From Chitinophagaceae bacterium (GTDB lineage: Bacteria > Bacteroidota > Bacteroidia > Chitinophagales > Chitinophagaceae): 53,144 bases of DNA. Shown here one piece after another: positions 1 through 7,570 of the stretch. The notes under the pieces are model-generated. The model was given only the letters and a program-made list of their open reading frames with translations, ran no database searches and was not told where the DNA came from. The stretch covers positions 1-53,144 of the forward strand of contig JACCYQ010000100.1 of the NCBI GenBank assembly GCA_013696395.1, written 5' to 3'. Made by a program: the position numbers and the translations under genes. How positions within the stretch are numbered: position 1 is the first letter of the stretch; every line of letters begins with the position of its first letter.

Positions 1-1002
1 GCGGCAAAATCAACTAAGAAACCTGCTTCCTCAAAAGAAATCAACCATAAAAAATTAAAAAAATCTACTTCAGAACTGGTATCACCTGATGATAAAGGGG
101 ATAAAACAATATTGGTAGAAAAGAGAACACTGACACTAACTAACCTGGATAAGATCTATTATCCTGATGATCATATTAGTAAAGGCGAAATCCTGGCTTT
201 CTATGAAAAAATTTCTCCCTTTTTGCTGCCTTATCTTAAAGACCGGCCCTTATCATTGTTAAGGCATCCTAATGGAATTGAAGAAAAAGGTTTCTTTCAA
301 AAAAATGTAGGCGGTCAATCGCCCGAATGGATGAATAAAATAGACATTCATTCAGATTCGGGAAATAAAGTGATACACTATGTAATGTGCAATGATCTTT
401 CCTCTCTGCTTTATATAGCCAACCTTGGATGTATAGAAATGAATCCCTGGAATTCTACGGCTAAAAAAATTGAAAACCCTACATGGATGGTTATAGACAT
501 TGATCCGGCAGATAAAAGCACATTTGAACAGGTTATCGAAACGGCCAATGTAACCCGTGATGTAATAAGTATGGCTGGAGCAGAGTGCTATTGCAAAACT
601 TCGGGCGCCACCGGGTTGCATGTTTATGTACCTATGGGTAACCGTTATACTTATGACCAGGTCAAGGAATTTGGAGAGATCATTGCCATACTGGTGCAGG
701 AGCAATTACCAGCATTTACAAGTATTGAACGATCATTAAAAAAAAGAGGGCAAAAAATATACGTAGATTTTTTACAAAACCGGCGCGGACAAACTCTCGC
801 AACTGCCTACAGCGCACGACCAAAGCCGGGTGCCACGGTATCCACGCCTTTATTGTGGAAAGAGGTTAAAAATGGTTTACACCCTTCCCAGTTTGATATC
901 AAAAACATATTTAAACGTTTAGAAAAACAAGGTGATCTCTTCAGCGGGGTTTTAGGCAAAGGGATAGACCTTTATAAGTGCCTGAAACAATTAGGTGCGT
1001 AG
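1..1002 (+). CDS. ligD: DNA ligase D, C-terminal polymerase (primase-polymerase) domain; 5' end outside window
   Basis: The frame is open from base 1 to the stop at 1000-1002, with no ATG before the domain. The TTG at 112 sits inside a basic Lys/Ser linker (bases 1-110), so it is not a true start. The visible part is the LigD/AEP polymerase domain that fills gaps during non-homologous end joining: metal-binding DIDP near base 505, the KTSGATGLHVYVP block (catalytic Lys, Ser and His) near 595-635, and a third Asp in YVDFLQN near 760. In Bacteroidota LigD this domain usually follows the nuclease and ATP-dependent ligase domains, and the linker fits that order. The ligase domain and a Ku gene are expected just left of the window, which I cannot see. 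The neighbours (topoisomerase IB and stress proteins) fit a DNA-damage setting. It converges on the yihY-type gene. Confidence 0.9.
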   Translation, partial: AAKSTKKPASSKEINHKKLKKSTSELVSPDDKGDKTILVEKRTLTLTNLDKIYYPDDHISKGEILAFYEKISPFLLPYLKDRPLSLLRHPNGIEEKGFFQKNVGGQSPEWMNKIDIHSDSGNKVIHYVMCNDLSSLLYIANLGCIEMNPWNSTAKKIENPTWMVIDIDPADKSTFEQVIETANVTRDVISMAGAECYCKTSGATGLHVYVPMGNRYTYDQVKEFGEIIAILVQEQLPAFTSIERSLKKRGQKIYVDFLQNRRGQTLATAYSARPKPGATVSTPLLWKEVKNGLHPSQFDIKNIFKRLEKQGDLFSGVLGKGIDLYKCLKQLGA

Positions 1003-1031
1003 CAATAAATATTTTTATCCCACTATTAAAC

Positions 1032-1946
1032 TCAACTTCGTTTTTCAGATTCCTGTTTTATGATAAATACAGCAGATTTCTTCAGGTGAATGCCATCACC
1101 ATGATGGGTAGCATATACTTTTGTAAACTCTGCACCCAGGTATAAAATCATGGAAGAATAATACACCCACAAAAAGAGGATCATGATTGATGCGGCGGCT
1201 CCATATGTTTTACTAATATCTGAATTTCCTAAATAAAGCCCGATCAGGAATTTCCCTATTATAAATAATAATGCTGTAAACCCTGCCCCGATAAAAGCAT
1301 CTTTCCACCCGATTTTTGCATCCGGCAAAACTTTGAAAATGATGGCGAATAAGCAGGTTATAACAATCAATACCACTGCTATATTGATAATGTAGATAAG
1401 CGTTAAAGAAATATCAGGTAACATTTCTTTCAATTGATCGCCTAACAATTCCACCAATGCGCTAACCAGCAATGCTACTAATAATAAAAATCCTATTGAT
1501 ACCAGCAGAGAAAAAGATAACAGGCGATTGACCAGCATTTTTACCCATCCTTTTTTTGGTTTTGATTTTACAGATAATATATAATTCATGGAATCCTGAA
1601 TTTCTATAAATACAGCCGACGCTGTAATAACCAGCACAATGCCCGCAATAACAGCTCCCATTACGCCATCTCCGGACTGGCTCACATTGCCCATAATTTC
1701 CTGAACCTGCAAGGCCGCACGTTCTCCCACTAAATCTTTAATCTGTGCGTAGACTTTTCCTTCAACAGCGGCCTTTCCAAATACTAAGCTTACAACAGAA
1801 AAAATAATTACCAATACAGGACCTAAAGAAAATACAGTATAATACGAAAGTGAGGCGCTTAACTTCATAGCCTTATCTTCCATAAAATGGCTGAAAGTTT
1901 TTTTCATCACAAAAAATGCTGCTTTAATTTTTCCGTGTATTTTCAT
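1032..1946 (-). CDS. YihY/BrkB-family inner membrane protein (UPF0761)
   Basis: 304 residues with about six hydrophobic helices (roughly 35-60, 95-117, 140-168, 180-206, 216-240, 250-276). The family-typical N-terminal stretch AMKLSASLSYYTVFSLGPVL and the C-terminal YGAAASIMILFLWVYYSSMILYLGAEFT identify the YihY/BrkB family. The family was once annotated as ribonuclease BN by mistake; its true function is not established, though a role as an envelope transporter or integrity factor is often proposed. The tail after residue 280 is basic and cytoplasmic. The gene converges on ligD with a 29-base gap and seems to be transcribed alone. Such genes often occur with stress genes in soil bacteria, which fits the neighbours here. 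Confidence 0.85.
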   Translation of the reverse strand: MKIHGKIKAAFFVMKKTFSHFMEDKAMKLSASLSYYTVFSLGPVLVIIFSVVSLVFGKAAVEGKVYAQIKDLVGERAALQVQEIMGNVSQSGDGVMGAVIAGIVLVITASAVFIEIQDSMNYILSVKSKPKKGWVKMLVNRLLSFSLLVSIGFLLLVALLVSALVELLGDQLKEMLPDISLTLIYIINIAVVLIVITCLFAIIFKVLPDAKIGWKDAFIGAGFTALLFIIGKFLIGLYLGNSDISKTYGAAASIMILFLWVYYSSMILYLGAEFTKVYATHHGDGIHLKKSAVFIIKQESEKRS

Positions 1947-2191
1947 CTGTTGATTATTTGATGGATTACAAATAGCACCAAAGAATCATTCCGGTTCCGG
2001 AGAAAATGCAATCATTTTATAAGGTGAAAAATTGGGCTTTTCACCATATGAGTTAAATATGTTAAGTATGTAGAAGTTAATACACAAAAGAATTAGTATT
2101 TATCCCTGATAGAATCCATTTTTCAATATGGCAGGCTTTTTACTTTATACCTGATGGCAAACATTATTTCATCACTGGATAAATTATTTTT

Positions 2192-2338
2192 ATGAGAAGT
2201 TTATTGTACATCGTCGCTGTAATCATGATTATTGGATGGTTATTAGGCGTTTTTGTTTATAGCGCTACAGGGCTTATTCACATCCTGATCGTTTTGGCGG
2301 TAATTGCATTAATACTGGGAATTATTCGCAGAGCTTAG
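2192..2338 (+). CDS. lmo0937-family small membrane protein (DUF5670-like), 48 residues
   Basis: An ATG at 2192 opens a 48-codon frame ending in TAG at 2336-2338. The protein begins MRSLLYIVAVIMIIGWLLGV, has two hydrophobic helices around a short polar turn (YSATGLIH), and ends GIIRRA. This matches the tiny lmo0937/DUF5670 family: the tryptophan in the first helix, the G-[FL]-[IV]-H-[IL]-L-[IL] block opening the second helix, and a basic C-terminus. The function is unknown; members are repeatedly found among general-stress genes. It is shorter than a 60-codon cut-off and so easily missed. A strong intrinsic terminator follows at 2361-2388, which supports an independent transcript. Confidence 0.8.
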   Translation: MRSLLYIVAVIMIIGWLLGVFVYSATGLIHILIVLAVIALILGIIRRA

Positions 2339-2360
2339 GATAAATAAACATAAGTTTAGA

Positions 2361-2388
2361 AGCTACATTAATCTGTAGCTTTTTTTTA
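2361..2388 (+). terminator. Intrinsic terminator of the lmo0937-type gene
   Basis: Perfect 7-bp stem AGCTACA / TGTAGCT around a 6-base loop, followed directly by eight T. It lies 22 bases after the stop of the 48-codon gene. Confidence 0.85.
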
Positions 2389-2416
2389 TTATTTGCCAGA
2401 AAGAATATGTTACGTT

Positions 2417-2758
2417 CTAAATAGTTACTCCAATTTTTTCTAAGGATAACAACTGGGTAAGCCGCCCGGAAAAATCCCTGCATGATGAGGCAGTCTGTAG
2501 AAATATTTTATCATTCTTATATTCGGCGATTTCCGCGCATTCTTCAAGCAGACCAATACATAAAAACGCAATTTTACCCAGGTAAACAGAATTATCTGCA
2601 GCTGCTTGCAAAAAGGCAAAACAAATATCTTCGCATTGTTTAAAGCTGCGCAGGTAAACACCTACTATAGGTTCTTCCACAGAAATAACTGAAACACATT
2701 GACGACAACTTAATGCCGTCATCCTGCAAGCTTTAATCATTTCTATATCTAATTCCAT
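2417..2758 (-). CDS. Cysteine-rich four-helix-bundle protein, Csp/DUF326-like
   Basis: 113 residues, mostly helical, with eight cysteines at 11, 18, 21, 42, 46, 67, 74 and 93. The pairs C18xxC21 and C42xxxC46 face each other across predicted helices, as in the DUF326 / copper-storage (Csp) four-helix bundles, whose cysteines line the core and bind Cu(I). There is no signal peptide, so this would be a cytosolic type. It has fewer cysteines than classical Csp proteins, so copper storage is an inference and a degenerate relative is possible. It is a single gene, with the lmo0937-type gene on the other strand to its left and the PA2169-type gene upstream on the same strand. Confidence 0.6.
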   Translation of the reverse strand: MELDIEMIKACRMTALSCRQCVSVISVEEPIVGVYLRSFKQCEDICFAFLQAAADNSVYLGKIAFLCIGLLEECAEIAEYKNDKIFLQTASSCRDFSGRLTQLLSLEKIGVTI

Positions 2759-2852
2759 AAGTTAAATTGAATAGTAAACTCCTGCCAGTACATTAATCTG
2801 CATAAAAATCAATTCTTTGAGTAAGTGTTTCTACATTGATAAATTAATGGGG

Positions 2853-2877
2853 TAAAAAAAAGCCGGACAAGCCGGCT
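2853..2877 (-). terminator. Intrinsic terminator of the PA2169-type gene
   Basis: Read on the minus strand: AGCCGG / CCGGCT stem with a 5-base loop, then eight T. It lies 33 bases past the stop of the gene ending at 2910. Confidence 0.85.
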
Positions 2878-2909
2878 TATATCTTCAAATGGGTATAAAA
2901 TTCTGAGTG

Positions 2910-3389
2910 TTACTTAACTTCATCATGCATATCCCGGTACCTTTTAATAAGGTCATGAGATGCTTTTAAAGAAGTTTTTTGATTGGTTACCAATTGACGA
3001 GTTTCTGGTGTCAGGTCATCTGATTCAAGTGCTGTTTTATATGCCTTTTGAGCAGCATCTTCACCAAACTCACAAGAGCCTAAGATGGCTTCGCGGTCCT
3101 TACCTGTAAAAGTCGCTTTAACATCCATCCAGGCCCGGTAAATCTTACCTGAATTGGTGGTTCCTGTTGCAGGCTCTCCTCCTAACTTAACTACTTCCTC
3201 ATTCAATTCGGAAACATACAAGGTGCTCTCCTCTCCCATCCTGCTAAAAACGCCTTTAAGATCTACATCAAGATCCTTAGATTCTTTAATAGCTCTTTCA
3301 TATCCTGCAATACGATCATGATTAATACGGATAAGATCGTTCAACACATCGGTGGTGTCTTCGTTTCTATCACTCATATTTGTTGCCAT
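2910..3389 (-). CDS. PA2169-family four-helix-bundle protein (DUF2383)
   Basis: 159 residues, all-helical and acidic. The block VLNDLIRINHDRIAGYERAI near the N-terminus and the later GEPA-TGTTNSGKIYRAWMDVK and CEFGEDAAQKAYKTAL blocks are typical of the DUF2383 / PA2169 family, ferritin-like bundles of unknown biochemical function. Bacteroidota carry several copies, often induced in stationary phase or by osmotic stress (general knowledge). The start could be Met1 or Met5, which makes little difference. It is a single-gene unit with its own terminator, set among other small helical stress proteins. Confidence 0.85.
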   Translation of the reverse strand: MATNMSDRNEDTTDVLNDLIRINHDRIAGYERAIKESKDLDVDLKGVFSRMGEESTLYVSELNEEVVKLGGEPATGTTNSGKIYRAWMDVKATFTGKDREAILGSCEFGEDAAQKAYKTALESDDLTPETRQLVTNQKTSLKASHDLIKRYRDMHDEVK

Positions 3390-3617
3390 GCTTTTTTTGA
3401 TTTTAATAGTTATTAAATTATATAACAGATATGCTGATGAAAAAACTATTCCCGGTTCAGAAAACTATTTCATCTTTAACACCTGGAGGGTAAAATTTAT
3501 TTACATAATAGTTTGTGGAGAATGCGCCCCCTTTGGTAATTACAGAACCTGACTACAGTTTTTCAATTAAATGAATTTGGCATATATTTTATATGGTCTA
3601 AAGAAATGATCGTTCAT

Positions 3618-4079
3618 ATGAAAAAAATTGTCTGTACACTACTCCTTAGTTTTATTATGGTTGGTTTAATTAACGCCCAAAGTATGGGCCGTACTTATAC
3701 TACTGCTTTAGGAGTTAAAGTTTGGGATGGTGCGGGTATCACCTTAAAACATTTTGTACAACCTGATCGTGCTCTTGAATTTATTGGTTATTTCCACCGA
3801 CGTGGATTCAGAATTACCGGCTTATATGAAATACATGGAGATATTGGCGGAGCCCCAGGTTTGAAATGGTATATTGGTCCTGGTGCTCATATCGGGTTTT
3901 ATGATGACAAGTATGGTGATGGTACATTTGCCGGTATTGATGGTGTACTTGGACTGGATTATAAAATAAATAAAGCTCCTATAAATCTTTCTCTGGACTG
4001 GCAGCCATCTTTTGAATTTGGATCGGGGAGAGGTTTTTATGGCAATTTGGGTGGATTAGGTATCAGGTACACTTTCTAA
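3618..4079 (+). CDS. Exported small outer-membrane beta-barrel-like protein
   Basis: The start chosen is the ATG at 3618 (MKKIVCTLLLSFIMVG), because it opens directly on a signal peptide; an ATG four codons earlier (3606) is also possible. Cleavage is expected after INA-Q, near residue 20. The mature 130 residues are rich in Gly, Tyr and Phe with alternating hydrophobic strands (YIGPGAHIGFY, FAGIDGVLGLDYKI, LSLDWQPSFEF) and end in an aromatic residue (GIRYTF), as expected of a small outer-membrane barrel. No specific function is recognised. The DUF6496 gene follows after 9 bases, so the two are probably co-transcribed and share the terminator at 4530. Confidence 0.75.
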   Translation: MKKIVCTLLLSFIMVGLINAQSMGRTYTTALGVKVWDGAGITLKHFVQPDRALEFIGYFHRRGFRITGLYEIHGDIGGAPGLKWYIGPGAHIGFYDDKYGDGTFAGIDGVLGLDYKINKAPINLSLDWQPSFEFGSGRGFYGNLGGLGIRYTF

Positions 4080-4088
4080 ATTTTAAAA

Positions 4089-4499
4089 ATGGCTAAACAT
4101 TCAAAAAAAGCGCAGGACAAAGTTGGTGTTGTAATACGGGAAATGAAAAAAGGCAAACTTCGCTCCGGTAAAGATGGCAAAGGAAGAAAAGTAAAAAGCA
4201 GAAAACAAGCTATTGCTATCGGACTATCTGAAGCAAGAGAAGAAGGCGCTAAAGTGGCCAAGAAAAAATCTGATTCGAAAAAATCAACCAGTAAGAAATC
4301 AGCTGACAAAAAATCATCTAAAACTTCATCTCCGAAAAAATCTGCATCCAAAAAATCCGCTTTAAGAAAAGCTGACTCAAAAAAGTCAAAAGGAAAAAAA
4401 GTGGACAAAAAAAAGGCTGCTAAAAAAGAGAATAAAAAATCAAAGAGTAAAAAAGCAGAAAAGAAAGCTGGGAAAAAAGCGGGAAAGGAAAAAAAATAA
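4089..4499 (+). CDS. DUF6496 protein with lysine-rich, histone H1-like tail
   Basis: 136 residues in two parts. Residues 1-58 (MAKHSKKAQDKVGVVIREMK, then GKLRSGKDGKGRKVKSRKQAIAIGLSEARE) form the DUF6496 domain, a short basic domain common in soil bacteria. Residues 60-136 are almost only Lys, Ser, Ala and Asp in loose S-x-K-K repeats, resembling the tail of eukaryotic histone H1 and bacterial H1-like proteins. DNA binding or compaction is therefore an inference from charge and composition; the family's role is not established. Its position beside topoisomerase IB and LigD is consistent with a nucleoid role. The open frame on the opposite strand is an artefact of the biased composition. Confidence 0.8.
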   Translation: MAKHSKKAQDKVGVVIREMKKGKLRSGKDGKGRKVKSRKQAIAIGLSEAREEGAKVAKKKSDSKKSTSKKSADKKSSKTSSPKKSASKKSALRKADSKKSKGKKVDKKKAAKKENKKSKSKKAEKKAGKKAGKEKK

Positions 4500-4529
4500 G
4501 ATAGCAGAAATTATTATAAATTTAATCAG

Positions 4530-4560
4530 GAGGCATACAATCTCGAATGCCTCTTATTAT
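4530..4560 (+). terminator. Intrinsic terminator of the DUF6496 transcript
   Basis: Stem GAGGCAT (4530-4536) / ATGCCTC (4547-4553) with a 10-base loop, followed by TTATTATTTT. It lies between the convergent DUF6496 and topoisomerase genes and overlaps the last codons of the latter. Confidence 0.7.
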
Positions 4561-5663
4561 TTTGTAAGTGCTTTTAACACTTTCATCAATAATTTTTCTT
4601 CAGCAGTAAGGTCTGCATGATCATCAGGCATTTCTATTTTATCCAGTTCATTGAGATAGCGGCTTAATTTATCATCCTCATACATTTGTATAATGCCTGG
4701 ATGCACATAATATTTTTTGCAAACAGTCCTGGTATTTCCTAACTGTTTACTCACTTCATCCAATGCCTGGACTACTTTCTTTTTAGCATCCGATTCTGAA
4801 ATGGCTTTTCCTAACGAATGAAAAGCCCGTAATGCATTCAGGCTTCCGGCCCAGGTTCTGAAATCTTTTGCACTAAAATCTTTACCCGTAGTTTCTTTAA
4901 TATAATTATTCACCATTCCAGAATCTATGGTGCATCGCTTACCTTGATCATCGTGGTACTGGAACAATTCCTTACCAGGGATTTCCCTGCAGGCTTTAAC
5001 AATTTTAGCCAGTTTCTTGCTTTTAAGTGAGATATCCTGTACAACGCCTTTTTTACCTTTAAACGAAAACGTCATTTGACTACCGTTTATGGTTACATGT
5101 TTATCCTTTAAAGTTGTTAACCCATAAGAACCATATAATTTTTCATATCCATCATTCCCAATACGGATATAGGTTCTCTCCATCAGGCTGATCACCGTAG
5201 CCAGTACTTTTTGTTCATTAACGGAAGTATTTTCCAGATCCTTTTCTAAACGCAATCTCAGTTGTGGAAGCGCTTTACCAAATTCATACAGCTTATGGAA
5301 TTTTGTATGATTACGTATGGTATGCCACAGATTATGATACCTGTATTGTTTTCTTTGCCTAAGGTCTAAACCTGTTGCCTGAATGTGTCCATTGGGCAGG
5401 TGACAGATCCAAACATTCGTCCAGGCCGGTGGAATGGCCAACTTTCGGATTCTTTCTATTTGATTTTTATCTTTTAAAGGCTTCTCATCAAATATATAGG
5501 TAAACCCTTTCCCTTTTTTAATCCTTTTAATACCTGTTTTATCATCGATTACATAAATAAGATTTGCAACAGTGGCAGCCTCTTCATAGTCTTTATCTAT
5601 TTTCAAAAATTCATGATGCGATAATTGAATGACCTCTTCACTATTGTTTACTAAACGGTCCAT
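4557..5663 (-). CDS. DNA topoisomerase IB (poxvirus/Deinococcus type)
   Basis: 368 residues. Relaxes supercoils through a 3'-phosphotyrosyl intermediate. The full active site is present with the spacing known for the Deinococcus enzyme (R137, K174, R239, N280, Y289): here R167 (YIRIGN), K204 (FKGKKG), R269 (KDFRTWAGS), N310 and Y319 (second Tyr of KKYYVHPGI). The N-terminal domain has the typical PPAWTNVWICHLPNGHIQATG block. Bacterial TopIB genes are sporadic, often associated with soil and radiation- or desiccation-tolerant lineages and with NHEJ genes. The start at Met1 gives a somewhat longer N-terminus than usual. The SemiSWEET gene lies 21 bases upstream on the same strand and may be co-transcribed. 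Confidence 0.93.
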   Translation of the reverse strand: MDRLVNNSEEVIQLSHHEFLKIDKDYEEAATVANLIYVIDDKTGIKRIKKGKGFTYIFDEKPLKDKNQIERIRKLAIPPAWTNVWICHLPNGHIQATGLDLRQRKQYRYHNLWHTIRNHTKFHKLYEFGKALPQLRLRLEKDLENTSVNEQKVLATVISLMERTYIRIGNDGYEKLYGSYGLTTLKDKHVTINGSQMTFSFKGKKGVVQDISLKSKKLAKIVKACREIPGKELFQYHDDQGKRCTIDSGMVNNYIKETTGKDFSAKDFRTWAGSLNALRAFHSLGKAISESDAKKKVVQALDEVSKQLGNTRTVCKKYYVHPGIIQMYEDDKLSRYLNELDKIEMPDDHADLTAEEKLLMKVLKALTK

Positions 5664-5684
5664 TTGCTTTTATATATGATTTTT

Positions 5685-5972
5685 TCAGGAGTTTAATTTT
5701 CTTCGTTTATACCTGATTCGTAATACAATCATAGTACCATTGAGTAAAAAAGAAAATGAGTTGGTTATTATAATGGGCCAGTCAGTACGAAGAATTCCAT
5801 AATACACCCATAACCCAAGACCCACTAAAAGTGTAAGGAGCATAAAAAATGAAATGTCGTCCACTTTCTTTTCCTTTATCATTTTTATTAATTGGGGTAA
5901 TAATGAAAAAGATGTGCAAACGCCGGCAACCAATCCGATGTAATGAGGAAGTTCCAATAACAACAAATACAT
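5685..5972 (-). CDS. SemiSWEET / PQ-loop family membrane transporter
   Basis: 95 residues with three transmembrane helices (about 8-30, 40-61, 66-86), the size of a bacterial SemiSWEET half-transporter, which works as a dimer to pass sugars down their gradient. The PQ motif is present in the first helix (SLLPQLIKMI), followed by the typical cytoplasmic KKVDDIS turn. The substrate cannot be told from sequence. It lies 21 bases upstream of topIB on the same strand and downstream of a terminator that ends the DUF892 transcript. Confidence 0.85.
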   Translation of the reverse strand: MYLLLLELPHYIGLVAGVCTSFSLLPQLIKMIKEKKVDDISFFMLLTLLVGLGLWVYYGILRTDWPIIITNSFSFLLNGTMIVLRIRYKRRKLNS

Positions 5973-5983
5973 GATCTAAAATT

Positions 5984-6012
5984 AAAAAGCCAGGCATGAA
6001 AGCCTGACTTTT
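5984..6012 (-). terminator. Intrinsic terminator of the DUF892 gene
   Basis: On the minus strand: AGTCAGGC / GCCTGGCT stem (one G-T pair) with a 5-6 base loop, then TTTTAATTTT. It separates the DUF892 gene from the SemiSWEET-topIB unit. Confidence 0.75.
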
Positions 6013-6059
6013 GTTAACCCTTAAACCTACCGCTTATGAGACTCTTTAATAAAATATTT

Positions 6060-6662
6060 TTATTCTGCTTCTTGTTCTGCTTCCCAGTTGATGTTGTTCT
6101 CTGCTATTTCCGTTAACAATAAATCTGTTTCTTTTTCTTCATCCAAAGTCTTTTGCAATAATTTAGCCAGTTCATTATTACCCATGGTTTTAGCCAATTG
6201 AACTAATCCGCCATAAGAAGCGATTTCATAATGTTCTATTTTCTGAGCTGCTACAATTAGAGCTACATCACGGGTCATGGAACCCTTCTCAGTTTCTTCT
6301 ATAATACTTTCCGCTTCTTTGGTAAGTCCCTCCATTGCTTCACATTTTTTTGCCTGAGCTTTTTTGCCTAACATTTCAAAAGCTTCTTCAAGACGTGTTA
6401 TATGTGTTTCAGTAGCCGCCTTGTGATCTTCAAATGCAGTTTGCAATTCTGTTGTGGTGCTTGCTTTCTGCATTTTAGTAATACCCTTAACCAAATGCTT
6501 TTCAGCCCAATAAATGTCCTTCAGCTGATCTAGAACAAAATCTTCCAGCATGCTTCCTTTTGAAGAATTACCATTACTGCCTTGTGTGGAATTACTTGCT
6601 GATTTAGTAGCAGTGGATTTATTGGTAGTCGTTGTTCCTGATTTTTGTTTTGTATTTGCCAT
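6060..6662 (-). CDS. DUF892 (YciE/YciF-type) ferritin-like stress protein
   Basis: 200 residues. Residues 1-37 are a low-complexity Thr/Ser/Asn/Lys tail, and the rest is a four-helix ferritin-like domain (MLEDFVLDQLKDIYWAEKHL, EDHKAATETHITRLEEAFEM, AQKIEHYEIASYGGL, LDEEKETDLLLTEIAE). Glu and His residues in E..H, IEHYE and DEEKETD are the candidate di-metal ligands of this family. E. coli YciF/YciE are general-stress proteins; the enzymatic role is unknown. The disordered basic N-terminus is common in Bacteroidota copies. It has its own terminator and appears to be a single-gene unit. Confidence 0.9.
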   Translation of the reverse strand: MANTKQKSGTTTTNKSTATKSASNSTQGSNGNSSKGSMLEDFVLDQLKDIYWAEKHLVKGITKMQKASTTTELQTAFEDHKAATETHITRLEEAFEMLGKKAQAKKCEAMEGLTKEAESIIEETEKGSMTRDVALIVAAQKIEHYEIASYGGLVQLAKTMGNNELAKLLQKTLDEEKETDLLLTEIAENNINWEAEQEAE

Positions 6663-6998
6663 TAGTTATAATTTATTTTTTAAAAAATAGATTTCTTTAT
6701 TCTTTAAAATTTAAATGCCATTACATAATGCAGTATACTACCAGTCATTTGTTGATTTTTTTGCTCATTCACAATACAGCTTTCCCAACCAGGCATATCA
6801 ATAATTCCCGATTTAAAATCAATAAATGCAAAAATCAAATACCTATTCAGCATTCTAGTTGCGTTTATATGTTGAATAAACACGTGGAAGTAAATTGTAT
6901 TTGTAGAGCTTTCTCCCCCAACCAACAAATAATTACATAAAATTGCGCAGAAAATAATTTGGTACTTAATTTGAAATTATAACATCAAAATAAAGACT
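6663..6998. other. 336-base AT-rich intergenic spacer between divergent stress genes
   Basis: Separates the DUF892 gene (minus) from the GS26-type gene (plus), so it must hold two promoters. It is AT-rich with homopolymer runs near 6670-6720. Open frames on both strands here (6632-6940 plus, 6704-6928 minus) have no protein-like character. No clear RNA gene or repeat seen. Confidence 0.5.
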
Positions 6999-7499
6999 AT
7001 GACTACAGATAATCATTTAAAATTTTTACAGGAGAAAGTGATGGAATTGCGCAGCGCCCTCTTTTTCAGCATGAGTGATGCCGTATTAAAGTTGCCTACA
7101 ACAATTATTACTGCTATTAAAGTAGATGAAATAGGTCAAGTGTGGTTTTTTGTTAATAAACCCAAACAAAACATCCAGGAATTTGACCGCGAGTTTCCTT
7201 ACCGTGCGGAATTTTTTAAGAAAGGTGTTGAAGGACAATTAAAAATTAGTGGAAGAGCTACAATAATGAATGACCCTGAGGAACTGAATGGGTTAGTAGA
7301 TATATCTGATGAAATTAAAAGAAAAGCTATTAATGATCTGGTACTCGTTAAAGTAAAAATTCAACAGGTTGAATATTTTGAACCACGCAGGGTAAATGAA
7401 TACAATTGGTTACAGGGAATCGGGAATAAATTATACCATATGTTCTTTGAACCCCAGCCTCAGCACGGATATGCATTTTACAAACAGCTTTCCCAATAA
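6999..7499 (+). CDS. Pyridoxamine 5'-phosphate oxidase-like general stress protein (GS26 type)
   Basis: 166 residues with the split-barrel FMN-binding fold of the general stress protein 26 subfamily. Visible marks are the N-terminal helix plus FFSMSDAVLKLPTTIITAIKVDEIGQVWFFVNKPKQ, the GQLKISGRATIMNDPEE strand-turn and the C-terminal VKVKIQQVEYFEPRR. In this subfamily the protein binds flavin but a true pyridoxamine oxidase reaction is not expected. It closes the stress island and is transcribed divergently from the DUF892 gene. Confidence 0.8.
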   Translation: MTTDNHLKFLQEKVMELRSALFFSMSDAVLKLPTTIITAIKVDEIGQVWFFVNKPKQNIQEFDREFPYRAEFFKKGVEGQLKISGRATIMNDPEELNGLVDISDEIKRKAINDLVLVKVKIQQVEYFEPRRVNEYNWLQGIGNKLYHMFFEPQPQHGYAFYKQLSQ

Positions 7500-7570
7500 C
7501 CTAAAAGAAAAATATTTGATTCCAGTTTTACACATTTTAGTTGAATCACTAAACCGATTTTACACTCACG

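Noticed and set aside
352-705. Long minus-strand open frame inside ligD
   Set aside because: Antisense shadow of the conserved polymerase domain; low-complexity protein with no domain character.
4076-4408. Minus-strand frame rich in Phe/Asp/Leu
   Set aside because: Mirror of the lysine-rich DUF6496 tail; an artefact of biased composition.
4260-4490. Repeated AAAAAATC-like units as a possible repeat array
   Set aside because: Coding for Ser/Lys runs; spacing irregular and no spacers, so not a CRISPR or tandem array.
6632-6940. Plus-strand frame in the spacer before the GS26-type gene
   Set aside because: No conserved pattern or start context; it overlaps the DUF892 start and reads like noncoding AT-rich DNA.
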